36,645 nucleotides of DNA from Intrasporangium calvum. Lineage in GTDB: Bacteria > Actinomycetota > Actinomycetes > Actinomycetales > Dermatophilaceae. The notes below the pieces were generated by a model that searched no databases, was not told where the DNA came from, and was given only the letters and a program-made list of their open reading frames with translations. Of the stretch, positions 18,058-24,957 are shown piece by piece. The stretch's first letter is position 1. Each line of letters begins with the position of its first letter. The translations under genes and the position numbers were made by a program. The DNA is taken from contig NZ_JAPFQL010000025.1 in NCBI RefSeq assembly GCF_028446585.1, forward strand, positions 1 through 36,645. The letters are read 5' to 3'.

Positions 18058-18416
18058 GACACGTCCCGCACGGGCGCGCTGTCACCGGCTCCGTCGAGCC
18101 CGGCTGGCACCAAACGCCCGGTCATCCCGAGACCCGCGGCCGCCTCGACCTCGGCATGGTGCGCGGACTGACCGGCCCAGCTCAGCTTCCGGCCGATGGC
18201 GGCAGACGCCGCAGCCGAGACGCCGAGCACCTCCAGGTGGGCCCGAACGAACCGGTCGACCGCCTCGCGGAGACGGACGTCCTCGTCTGCCACGGCATGC
18301 ACGGCCAGGCGCCCGGCGTTGGCCGCGGTCACCGCACCCCGACGCAGCACCTCGTCACTGGAGAAGAGGCTGAGGCCCGAACTGGCCAGCACTCCATCGT
18401 CGATTTCGTATCTCAC
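18054..18416 (-). CDS. small WXG-like partner of the toxin
   Basis: 120 residues from GTG 18416 (an upstream TTG at 18434 is possible). Helical, Ala-rich, with W-x-G in LSWAGQSAHHAEVEAA; size and composition are like WXG100/ESX partners, which pair with a larger effector for type VII export. It is the first gene of the three-gene unit and overlaps the toxin start by 4 bp. No confident family name can be given from sequence alone. An AT-rich stretch (18420-18470) upstream could hold the promoter. Confidence 0.6.
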   Translation of the reverse strand: MRYEIDDGVLASSGLSLFSSDEVLRRGAVTAANAGRLAVHAVADEDVRLREAVDRFVRAHLEVLGVSAAASAAIGRKLSWAGQSAHHAEVEAAAGLGMTGRLVPAGLDGAGDSAPVRDVS

Positions 18417-18475
18417 GGGCTCAAACGTAGGCAAACAACATCAAACGACTCTCTAGTTATCCACATCGTGTGGGA

Positions 18476-18567
18476 ACCCGGGCCACTCGAGTTGGGGGCC
18501 TCGCGACTCGAGTGGCCCCGGTGTCCCCAGGCCCCCTGTGGAGACCCGGGCCACTCGAGTTGGGGGC
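18476..18567. repeat. 24-bp direct repeats with an inverted copy
   Basis: Copies at 18476-18499 and 18544-18567 are identical (core GGGCCACTCGAGT followed by TGGGGGC), 68 bp apart. A third, inverted core lies at 18506-18518, so 18479-18491 pairs with 18506-18518 as a perfect 13-bp stem with a 14-nt loop. It fills the divergent gap between the toxin cassette and the lipid kinase gene. Confidence 0.85.
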
Positions 18568-18588
18568 TTCGGGTTCCGGGACGCGGGC

Positions 18589-19518
18589 ATGGGGCAGACT
18601 CGTTCCGTGCGCGTCGCCGTCGTGGCAAACCCGGTGGGCGACCCGGCACGCGCCGTCTCGCTCATCGAGGACGGCTGCCGCGAACGGGGCTGGCCGCCCC
18701 CGACGGTGCAGGAGACGTCGGTGGCCGCCCCGGGAGGGCCCCAAGCCAGAGCCGCGCTCACCGGCGGCGCCGAGCTGGTCGTGGTCTGCGGAGGCGACGG
18801 CACGGCCCGCGAGGTGGCCGCCGCTCTCGCCCGCACCGGAATCCCACTGGGCATCGTCCCCCTCGGGACCGCCAACCTCTATGCCCGCAACCTGCGCCTG
18901 CCCCAGCAGTCCACGGCTCGAGCAGTGGACGTCGCGCTCGACGGCGAGCCCCATGACGTCGACCTGGGGAGGGCGTCATGGGGCCGGCCTGACGGCGCCG
19001 TGGGAACGTCCGCCTTTGTCGTCCTGGCGGGAATCGGCCACGACGCCCGGACCATCGAGCTGGTCCGGCCGGCGCTGAAGAAGCACGCCCAGTGGGTCGC
19101 CTACTTCGTCCCCGCCGTCGTGACCCTCGGCTCGTCCCTCCTGCCGATGGTGATCAGCCGCGACGGCCTCCCCGCGGAGCGCCGCAGCGTGTGGTGCGTC
19201 CTCGCCGGGAACGTCGGTCGGATCCCGCTCGGCATCGAGGTCCTCCCTGGCGCGAGGGTCGACGACGGGCTCCTCCACCTCGCCGTCGTGGCCCCCCAAC
19301 GTGTCGTCGGCTGGGTCCCGATCGCGCTCAAGGGGCTGCTGCACTGGCCGGGGCGCGTTCCGGGCCTGGACTACGCGACGGCCCGGTCCGTGCGCGTCGA
19401 GACGGAGGTGCCGCTGACCATCCATGTCGACGGCGACGAGCACGCCGGCGTGGTGTGGCTCGAGGCGACGGTGGAGCCAGGCGTGCTCCGTGTCCACCTC
19501 CAGCCCCACGGCGAGTGA
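18589..19518 (+). CDS. diacylglycerol/sphingoid kinase family lipid kinase
   Basis: 309 residues from ATG 18589; GTG 18607 is an equal candidate, while the longer GTG 18538 falls inside the repeat and is unlikely. The DAGK catalytic domain shows the N-terminal strand VRVAVVANP, GGDGT (68-72), GIPLGIVPLGTANLYARNL and a late TIHVDGDEH motif. The family transfers ATP phosphate to diacylglycerol or another lipid hydroxyl and works at the inner membrane face. It starts 22 bp after the direct repeats and is followed by a VOC fragment. Confidence 0.9.
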   Translation: MGQTRSVRVAVVANPVGDPARAVSLIEDGCRERGWPPPTVQETSVAAPGGPQARAALTGGAELVVVCGGDGTAREVAAALARTGIPLGIVPLGTANLYARNLRLPQQSTARAVDVALDGEPHDVDLGRASWGRPDGAVGTSAFVVLAGIGHDARTIELVRPALKKHAQWVAYFVPAVVTLGSSLLPMVISRDGLPAERRSVWCVLAGNVGRIPLGIEVLPGARVDDGLLHLAVVAPQRVVGWVPIALKGLLHWPGRVPGLDYATARSVRVETEVPLTIHVDGDEHAGVVWLEATVEPGVLRVHLQPHGE

Positions 19519-19537
19519 GCTGTGCGATGGTGGTCGG

Positions 19538-19627
19538 GTGCTGATCGACCAGCCCTACGGGGTGCGCGACTGTGCCTTCCGCGACCCGGCGGGCAACATG
19601 CTCCGCTTCAACCAGCCACGCGGCTGA
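19538..19627 (+). pseudogene. C-terminal fragment of a VOC (glyoxalase-like) protein
   Basis: Encodes VLIDQPYGVRDCAFRDPAGNMLRFNQPRG and a stop: the last strand of VOC proteins, where PYGVRD..RDPAGN.LRF is characteristic. The N-terminal three quarters are missing; directly upstream is the lipid kinase. It is a remnant, not a working gene, and overlaps the end of the minus-strand membrane gene by 20 bp. Confidence 0.7.
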
Positions 19628-20729
19628 GCCGGGAGACCGACACGGTCCCCTGGGGACCGCGGCGCCAGCCCCGGGCCCGCAGGTGCCACAGGTAGGCCAG
19701 CGCCCCACCGGGGATCTCGCAGACGAAGGTGAAGAAGCTGAAGAGCAGCACCCCGGCCACGGACCCGACCGGGTCGCCCCCGAGGGCGATGAGCACCGCG
19801 GCCGTCCCGGTCTCGGCGAACCCGGTGCCACCCGGCGTGAGGACGACGGTCGTCAGCATCCGGCCGCACGCGTAGGCGGCGGTCACCTCGGCCCAACCCA
19901 GTTCGCTGCCGACCGCGGCCAGGCAGGCCCACATGAGGACGCCCTGGAGCACCAGGTAGGCCAGCATGCCGACGACGAGGCCGCCACGACCTCGGCGCAG
20001 CAGCTCCACGGCGCTCGCCCGCTGACCTGCCAGGGACTCCTCCAACCTGTCGAGACCGCTCACCGGTCGACCGACGAGCCCGAGACCACCCCGAGTCGCA
20101 CGAGCCAGCACGGAGATGAGCTGCTCCGCGAACCGGTCGTTTGCCAGCGCGGCGACGAGGAGAGCGACGACGAGGGCACACATCCCGGCGCCGATCCCGG
20201 CGACCACGAGCACCGGACCGGTCACGCGGGCCCCGACGACGAGCAGTCCCACGAGCCCGGCAAGCGGCAGGGCCAGGCGGGCGAGGACGTTCCAGATCCC
20301 GGTGACGGCGGTGAAGAGGCCGATCGCGCGGTTCGTGAAGCCGTACTGCCTCGTCATGGCCCACGTGACACCCACGCCGACGGCGCCACCGAAGGGCACG
20401 AGGTTCGAGACGCCGCTGCCGACGAGGTTGAGGACGAAGCCCTGCCCCTTCGTCAGGCCGGGCAGCGAGGCGGCCAGCACGAAGGAGTAGGCCCACAGGC
20501 CGACGAGCCACAGCCCGGTCAGCGCGAGCAGCTGCCAGACGGGCACCGACGTCATCACGCCCATGGCCGACTCCCAGGACGCCCCCGTCACCTGAGGCAG
20601 CACGAGGGCGAGCAGCACCACCAGCACCGTGAGCGACCCACCGACCTGCACAGCCCGCCGACCGGCCGCACGAGGGCCCCGCGTGCCACGGAGGCTGGGA
20701 GCTCGGTCTTCCGTCATCGTCGGGGGCAT
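19608..20729 (-). CDS. LPG synthase-like/UPF0104 membrane protein (flippase-type TM domain)
   Basis: 373 residues from ATG 20729, preceded by AGAGAG; ATG 20717 also fits, while extension to 20852 adds a Gly/Pro-rich tail not expected in the family. About eight hydrophobic segments follow a basic N-terminus. Conserved-looking blocks are LVGSGVSNLVPFGGAVGVGVT and ACGRMLTTVVLTPGGTGFAETG. This matches the membrane domain shared by lysylphosphatidylglycerol synthases and related glycolipid proteins; there is no soluble aminoacyl-transferase domain, so its own activity is unknown. It is divergent from the cupin gene. Confidence 0.82.
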   Translation of the reverse strand: MPPTMTEDRAPSLRGTRGPRAAGRRAVQVGGSLTVLVVLLALVLPQVTGASWESAMGVMTSVPVWQLLALTGLWLVGLWAYSFVLAASLPGLTKGQGFVLNLVGSGVSNLVPFGGAVGVGVTWAMTRQYGFTNRAIGLFTAVTGIWNVLARLALPLAGLVGLLVVGARVTGPVLVVAGIGAGMCALVVALLVAALANDRFAEQLISVLARATRGGLGLVGRPVSGLDRLEESLAGQRASAVELLRRGRGGLVVGMLAYLVLQGVLMWACLAAVGSELGWAEVTAAYACGRMLTTVVLTPGGTGFAETGTAAVLIALGGDPVGSVAGVLLFSFFTFVCEIPGGALAYLWHLRARGWRRGPQGTVSVSRLSRVAG

Positions 20730-20888
20730 GGCTGCGCTCTCTGGAGGGGTCGGTCCGGTCCCTGGAGACGTGTGGCCCGCCCCGGCTGATACCGCTGCCG
20801 GGTCACCCCGTCTCGCCTCTCCAGCGTCGGCGCCCCCGCGCCGTTTCGACATTGGGGTCGCCCCGGGTCCGCGTCAGGGTTTGCCCTG

Positions 20889-20915
20889 TTGCTCACCCCG
20901 GCGCGCTCCTACGCT
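20889..20915 (+). promoter_or_regulatory. candidate promoter of the cupin gene
   Basis: TTGCTC (20889-20894) and TACGCT (20910-20915) are separated by 15 bp, close to the -35/-10 pattern of actinobacterial housekeeping promoters, and lie 39 bp before the cupin start. By eye only. Confidence 0.35.
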
Positions 20916-20954
20916 GGTGCTCCCACCACAACAGCGCTCCCGGAGGTCCGCACC

Positions 20955-21347
20955 ATGGCTGATCGCGACCCTGCGCTCCCCTGCTCCCTCATCGCCGCGG
21001 ACGAGCTCACCCCAGGCGACCCCACCCCTGGCATGACCCGCCACGTGGCGCTCCACACCGAGGACATGTGGTCGGGCACCGTCGACACGCAAGCGGGCGC
21101 TGTCTCCGCCTGGCACCACCACGGCGAGCACGACACCACCATCTACGTCGTCTCCGGCTCGATGCGGCTCGAGTCCGGTCCGGGCGGTGAGTCGGTCGTC
21201 GAGGCGGGCCCCGGGGACTTCATCCGGGTGCCGGCCGGCGCCATCCACCGTGAGTCCAACCCCGGCGGCGAGACGTCGCACGCCGTGGTCGTGCGGTGTG
21301 GTCACGGCACTCCGACGACGAACGTCGACGGGCCCGCGCCCGCCTGA
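20955..21347 (+). CDS. cupin-domain protein
   Basis: 130-residue single cupin. The first motif reads SAWHHHGEHDTTIYVVSGSMRLESG (metal ligands His-His...Glu/His) and the second AGDFIRVPAGAIHRESNP-like (read as GPGDFIRVPAGAIHRESNPGG). Start ATG 20955 follows a strong site GGAGGT 7 bp upstream. Members include small metal-dependent isomerases and regulators, so no activity can be given. It is single, convergent with the VOC gene, with a terminator hairpin between them. Confidence 0.88.
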   Translation: MADRDPALPCSLIAADELTPGDPTPGMTRHVALHTEDMWSGTVDTQAGAVSAWHHHGEHDTTIYVVSGSMRLESGPGGESVVEAGPGDFIRVPAGAIHRESNPGGETSHAVVVRCGHGTPTTNVDGPAPA

Positions 21348-21373
21348 CCCGGCTGTCCGTGCGGGAGCGAGCC

Positions 21374-21385
21374 CAGCGGCATACG
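21374..21385 (-). repeat. dispersed 12-mer, left arm of terminator
   Basis: Exact copy. Flank GGGAGCGAGCC on the plus strand is shared with the copy at 3385. Confidence 0.9.
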
Positions 21386-21393
21386 ACTCATTC

Positions 21394-21405
21394 CGTATGC
21401 CGCTG
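21394..21405 (+). repeat. dispersed 12-mer, right arm of terminator
   Basis: Exact copy, followed by GGCGGGC in place of the commoner GGCCGGC flank. Confidence 0.9.
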
Positions 21406-21414
21406 GGCGGGCTG

Positions 21415-21810
21415 CTACTTGGCCTCGGGGTCGGGCTGGTGGATCCCGAAGGTGTTGCCCTCGGTGTCGAGGTAGTAGCCCTGCCAGGCCATGCCCGTCA
21501 GCGCCATCTTGGGCAGCGCGACCTGCCCCCCGGCGTCGAGGATGCGACGCTCCGTGGCGTCGTAGTCCGCCACCCCGACGGTGCAGACGAACGCGTTGGT
21601 GCCCTGGCCCGCTCCCGGCGTCGGAGCCGGACGCTGGAGCAGCCCGCCGTTGATGCCGGCCTCGTCCTCGGGGCCCGTGGTGATGCCCCAGTAGGGAGAG
21701 CCGGTGAACTGCCCGTAGTCCTCGAAGGACCAGTCGAAGACCGCGCCGTAGAACGCCTTGGCGCGCTCGAGGTCATCGGCCTGGATCTCGAAGTGGACGA
21801 CGCGGGACAT
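21415..21810 (-). CDS. VOC family protein (glyoxalase/bleomycin-resistance-like)
   Basis: 131 residues from ATG 21810, preceded by AGGAGG. A single full VOC module: MSRVVHFEIQADDLERAKAFYGAVFDWSF (first beta-alpha-beta) through YYLDTEGNTFGIHQPDP at the C-terminus, where the metal or ligand Glu/His usually lies (DTEGNTFGIHQP). The family covers lyases, dioxygenases and sequestering proteins, and the function here is unknown. It is not the source of the VOC fragment at 19538, which has a different end (RDPAGNMLRF). Confidence 0.88.
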   Translation of the reverse strand: MSRVVHFEIQADDLERAKAFYGAVFDWSFEDYGQFTGSPYWGITTGPEDEAGINGGLLQRPAPTPGAGQGTNAFVCTVGVADYDATERRILDAGGQVALPKMALTGMAWQGYYLDTEGNTFGIHQPDPEAK

Positions 21811-21883
21811 GGGTCCTCCTCGGTGTGGACTGCACTCAGGACTGTTCAGCGGTTCCCGTCCAGTCTGCACCCGAGCCCGGACA

Positions 21884-22573
21884 TCACGTCCCGACTGCGG
21901 CCGCCCGCTCGAGCGCAGCCGGGTCGGTGATCACGACGTCGCGGCCGCTGACGGTGATGAGTCCCGCCTCCGTGAAGGCGGCGAGCTTGCGGCTCAGCGT
22001 CTCTGGCGTCGTGCCGATGAGTGAGGCGACGTCCTTCTTGGCCACGGGGAGGGTGACGACGAGCCGACCGTCGACGTGGCGGGCGGGCAGGCCGACGAGG
22101 TAGCCGGCCAGACGGGCCTCGACGTCCGCGGAGGTCAGGTCGGCGATGAGGCGTTCGGCGGCGTCGAGCCGGCTCGTCACCGTGCGCAGCATCCGCAGCG
22201 CGATGTCGGGGAACTGCGCGACGAGCTGACCCAACTCGGCATGGTCGAAGCTGCACAGCTCGACGTCACCGAGCGCCGTGGCCCAGTCGTCCGGCCGGGC
22301 ACCCGTGACGAAGGCTGTCTCTCCGATGAAGTCGCCCGGCTCGAGGATGCGGAGGACCTGCTCGTGCCCGCTCGTCGCAAGATGGCTGATCCTGATGCGC
22401 CCCCGGTGGACGACGAGCAGGTGCGACACGTCGTCGCCCGGCCGGTGAATCACCTCACCGCGCCTGCGCCGCATCGGCCTGGCGTGCCTGGCGATCTCGT
22501 CCTGCTCCTTGGGGGAGAGGCCCTGGAAGAGCGGCACGATCGCCACGCACGACGTCCCCGGCCGATGACTCAC
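21884..22573 (-). CDS. Crp/Fnr family transcriptional regulator
   Basis: 229 residues from GTG 22573, which has a strong site GGAGG; upstream in-frame extension to 22645 is unlikely. The N-terminal cyclic-nucleotide-binding-type domain begins CVAIVPLFQGLSPKEQDEI and includes ILEPGDFIGETAF. The C-terminal winged helix is AKKDVASLIGTTPETLSRKLAAFTEAGLITVSGRDVVI, with ETLSRKL as recognition helix. The single cysteine at residue 9 does not make a full Fnr iron-sulfur set, so the signal is unknown. Monocistronic; lies between VOC and a HepT remnant. Confidence 0.88.
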   Translation of the reverse strand: MSHRPGTSCVAIVPLFQGLSPKEQDEIARHARPMRRRRGEVIHRPGDDVSHLLVVHRGRIRISHLATSGHEQVLRILEPGDFIGETAFVTGARPDDWATALGDVELCSFDHAELGQLVAQFPDIALRMLRTVTSRLDAAERLIADLTSADVEARLAGYLVGLPARHVDGRLVVTLPVAKKDVASLIGTTPETLSRKLAAFTEAGLITVSGRDVVITDPAALERAAAVGT

Positions 22574-22648
22574 GCGTCCATCCTCCCCCCACGGGCCGGG
22601 CGTCCGGCGGCCGACCAGGGAACGACCGCCATGTCCGGGGGGCACCCC

Positions 22649-22874
22649 TCAGGAACCTGAGCGACTGGCCGCCTGAAGGGCACCGATGATGGCTGGCAGG
22701 TCGACCACGACGGTGCGCCGAACGATCTCCGCGCTGACCAAGGCGTAGCCGTGGGCAATCCGGTTTCGCGTGCCCCGCATCAGCGCCCAGTCCTCACCAA
22801 AGATGCGAGCGCGAATATCGGGGTCGAGTCGAGCGAGCACCTCGATTCCTATTGGCAGTCCGTACGGGTAGCGA
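22649..22874 (-). pseudogene. truncated HepT-like (DUF86) toxin remnant
   Basis: The C-terminal part of a HepT/DUF86 protein is readable immediately after the ptsI stop: IGIEVLARLDPDIRARIF, DWALMRGTRNRIAHGYALVSAEIVRRTVVVDLPAIIGALQ. The RNxxAHxY segment is the RX4-6H-type motif of HEPN toxins. The N-terminal half is missing and no start codon is convincing; the reading frame upstream belongs to ptsI in another phase. No MntA/nucleotidyltransferase partner is nearby. Codon use is less GC-biased than its neighbours (ATA, CCA, GGA), which fits acquired DNA. Confidence 0.6.
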
Positions 22875-24557
22875 TCACAGCACGTCGGTGAGCTGGCGGT
22901 CGGCCCGGTCCCGCACTCGCTGCAGCGCCTCCTGGGCCGTGCGGGCCTCCCGCGCGACGACGGCCAGCTCCTGGCACTCGGCGAGCGAGTGGACCGACAG
23001 GGCGAAGCGGACCACGGGCACCTTGCTCGGGGCCATCGACAGGCTCGATGCCCCGAGCCCGACGAGGACGAGGGCGAGGAGGGGGTCCCCGGCCGACTCC
23101 CCGCAGACGCCCATCGGGCGCTCGGCGCGGTCGGCGCCCTCGCAGGCCGCTGCGATGACGTCGAGCACCGCCGGCTGCCACGGGTCAAGGAGGTCGGACA
23201 GCGCCCCCTGCATCCGGTCGGCAGCCATCGTGTACTGCGCGAGGTCGTTGGTGCCGAGGCTGCCGAAGTCGACCTCCCCGAGCACGTCGCTCGCCCGGAG
23301 CGCCGCGCCCGGCACCTCGATCATCACGCCGGCCTTGGGAAGACCGTTCTCCCGGACTCGCCGGGCGAACCACGCCGCCTCCTCGGCCGTGGCGACCATC
23401 GGCGCCATGACCCGGACGTCGGCACCGGTCTCTCGCGCAGCCACGGCGAGCGCCTCGAGCTGCGCGTCGAGCAGCTCTGGGCGCTCGGCGGACAGGCGCA
23501 GGCCGCGGCGGCCGAGGGCGGGGTTCTCTTCCGGTCCGAGGTCGGCGAAGGCGAGCGGCTTGTCGGCGCCGGCATCGAGCGTGCGCACCACGACGCGGCG
23601 CTCGCCGAAGGGCTCGAACACCCTGCGGTAGATCTCCGTCTGCTCCGCCACGGTCGGGGCCTTGGCTGCGGAGAGGAAGACGAACTCGGTCCGGAACAGC
23701 CCGACGCCTTCCAGGTCGAGCGCGCCTGCGGCCACCGCATCCTCGACGCCGCCGATGTTGGCGAGCAGGGCGATCTCGGTGCCGTCCCGAGTCACGCCCG
23801 GACCGGAGCGCGCGGCCAAGGCCTTCGTGCGGCGGGCCGCGCGGACCCGCTGGGCCTCGACGAGCGACGGGTCCGGGTTGGTGGTCACCTCACCGGAGTC
23901 GCCGTCGAGCGCCACCGGCACGCCGACCGGGATCGCGGTCGCGTGCGGCACCTGCACCACGGCGGGGATGCCCATCTGGGCCGCGAGGATCGCCGTGTGG
24001 CTGGTCCGCCCGCCGGCCTCGGTGATGATCCCGACGACGAGCGCCCGGTCGAGCGTGGCCGTCTCGGCGGGGGCCAGGTCCTCGGCCACCACGACGCTCG
24101 GCACGTCGAAACGAGGGACGCCGGGGGCTGGGACGCCGAGCACGGCGGCGATGGCGCGCGAGCCGACGTCGCGCAGGTCGGTGACCCGCTCGGCGAAGAG
24201 CCCGCCGAGGGCCTCGAACTGGGCGGCGTACTCCTCGACGGCGCCGGCGATCGCGTGGGCGGGACCCCGGCCGGCGTGGAGCAGCTTGCCGGCGGCCTTG
24301 GCCAGACCGCGGTCCCGGGCGATCAGCGCCGTGGCCTTGAGGATCTGCTGGGCGGTGTCGTCGGCGGCGGCCGCTCGCTCCTCGAGGGACCGGGCGACGG
24401 TCTCGAGGGCGGCCTTCACGTCAACCAGTGCGGCGTCCGGGTCGGCCGGGGCCGGCTCGTCGGCCGGCGGCCGGACGGGTGGCGCGACCTGCACCACGGG
24501 CCCGTAGGCCGTCCCCGGGCTGACACCGATGCCGTGGGTCGTCTCGGGCGCCGGCAT
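22875..24557 (-). CDS. ptsI: PTS enzyme I (phosphoenolpyruvate-protein phosphotransferase)
   Basis: 560 residues. It takes phosphate from PEP onto His and passes it to HPr, starting sugar uptake by the PTS (cytoplasm). The phosphohistidine is His187 in GGRTSHTAILAAQMGIPAVV. The PEP-binding TIM barrel has GVGLFRTEF (285-292), RTLDAGADKP (325-334), VMIEVPGAAL (411-420), SLGTNDLAQY (433-442) and the catalytic Cys485 in GVCGESAGDP. Slightly shorter than the ~575 of E. coli. The start ATG is 5 nt after the ptsH stop, so the two are one operon. Confidence 0.97.
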   Translation of the reverse strand: MPAPETTHGIGVSPGTAYGPVVQVAPPVRPPADEPAPADPDAALVDVKAALETVARSLEERAAAADDTAQQILKATALIARDRGLAKAAGKLLHAGRGPAHAIAGAVEEYAAQFEALGGLFAERVTDLRDVGSRAIAAVLGVPAPGVPRFDVPSVVVAEDLAPAETATLDRALVVGIITEAGGRTSHTAILAAQMGIPAVVQVPHATAIPVGVPVALDGDSGEVTTNPDPSLVEAQRVRAARRTKALAARSGPGVTRDGTEIALLANIGGVEDAVAAGALDLEGVGLFRTEFVFLSAAKAPTVAEQTEIYRRVFEPFGERRVVVRTLDAGADKPLAFADLGPEENPALGRRGLRLSAERPELLDAQLEALAVAARETGADVRVMAPMVATAEEAAWFARRVRENGLPKAGVMIEVPGAALRASDVLGEVDFGSLGTNDLAQYTMAADRMQGALSDLLDPWQPAVLDVIAAACEGADRAERPMGVCGESAGDPLLALVLVGLGASSLSMAPSKVPVVRFALSVHSLAECQELAVVAREARTAQEALQRVRDRADRQLTDVL

Positions 24558-24562
24558 GGCTG

Positions 24563-24832
24563 CTACTCCGCGTCGAGGTCGCGCGAGAGCAGCGCGACGA
24601 GGGAGTCGAGGGCGTCGTCGGCGCCGTCGCCGTCCGCGGTGAGGACGACCTCCTCGCCGAACTTGGCGCCGAGGGCCATGACGCCGAGGATGCTCGTCGC
24701 GTCGACCGGGTCCTCACCGGGACGGGCGATCTCGACGTCGAGGCCGGTGTTGGTCGCCGCCTCGACGAAAAGCGCGGCCGGGCGGGCGTGCAGGCCCACC
24801 GACGAGGCGATGGTCACGGTGCGAGTTGCCAT
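24563..24832 (-). CDS. ptsH: PTS phosphocarrier protein HPr
   Basis: 89 residues from ATG 24832 with AAGGAG upstream (the longer in-frame start at 24892 is rejected). It carries phosphate from enzyme I to FruA on His15 (SVGLHARPAA). The regulatory-serine region reads DATSILGVMALG. It sits between ptsI and the fruA terminator, so it is expressed either by its own promoter or by readthrough of that hairpin. Confidence 0.96.
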   Translation of the reverse strand: MATRTVTIASSVGLHARPAALFVEAATNTGLDVEIARPGEDPVDATSILGVMALGAKFGEEVVLTADGDGADDALDSLVALLSRDLDAE

Positions 24833-24891
24833 GAAGGGCTCCTTTGGGAGGTCGGGGGGCGTCTGGTGACTGCTGTTGGGCACTGCTGCCA

Positions 24892-24945
24892 CCCGGGTGG
24901 CCTGCCGTCGGACCGGTCCTTGGGTCCGACGTTAGGCCACCCGGG
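24892..24945 (-). terminator. bipartite hairpin between fruA and ptsH
   Basis: Outer arms 24892-24903 / 24934-24945 (CCCGGGTGGCCT, 12 bp perfect) and inner arms 24907-24914 / 24923-24930 (GTCGGACC, 8 bp perfect). It starts 12 nt after the fruA stop and no T-run follows. A terminator or attenuator that would lower ptsHI expression relative to fruA. Confidence 0.75.
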
Positions 24946-24957
24946 GGTGATTCGGGG

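Larger units (their letters stand above)
21371..21408. terminator. bidirectional hairpin built from two dispersed 12-mers
   Basis: Perfect 15-bp arms GCCCAGCGGCATACG (21371-21385) and its complement (21394-21408) with an 8-nt loop ACTCATTC. It lies 23 bp after the cupin stop and 6 bp from the convergent VOC stop, so it can terminate both. The two 12-mer copies are exact and oppose each other. Confidence 0.8.

Noticed and set aside
18538-18588. Longer start for the lipid kinase gene at GTG 18538
   Set aside because: It would translate the direct repeat and add a tail not expected in the family.
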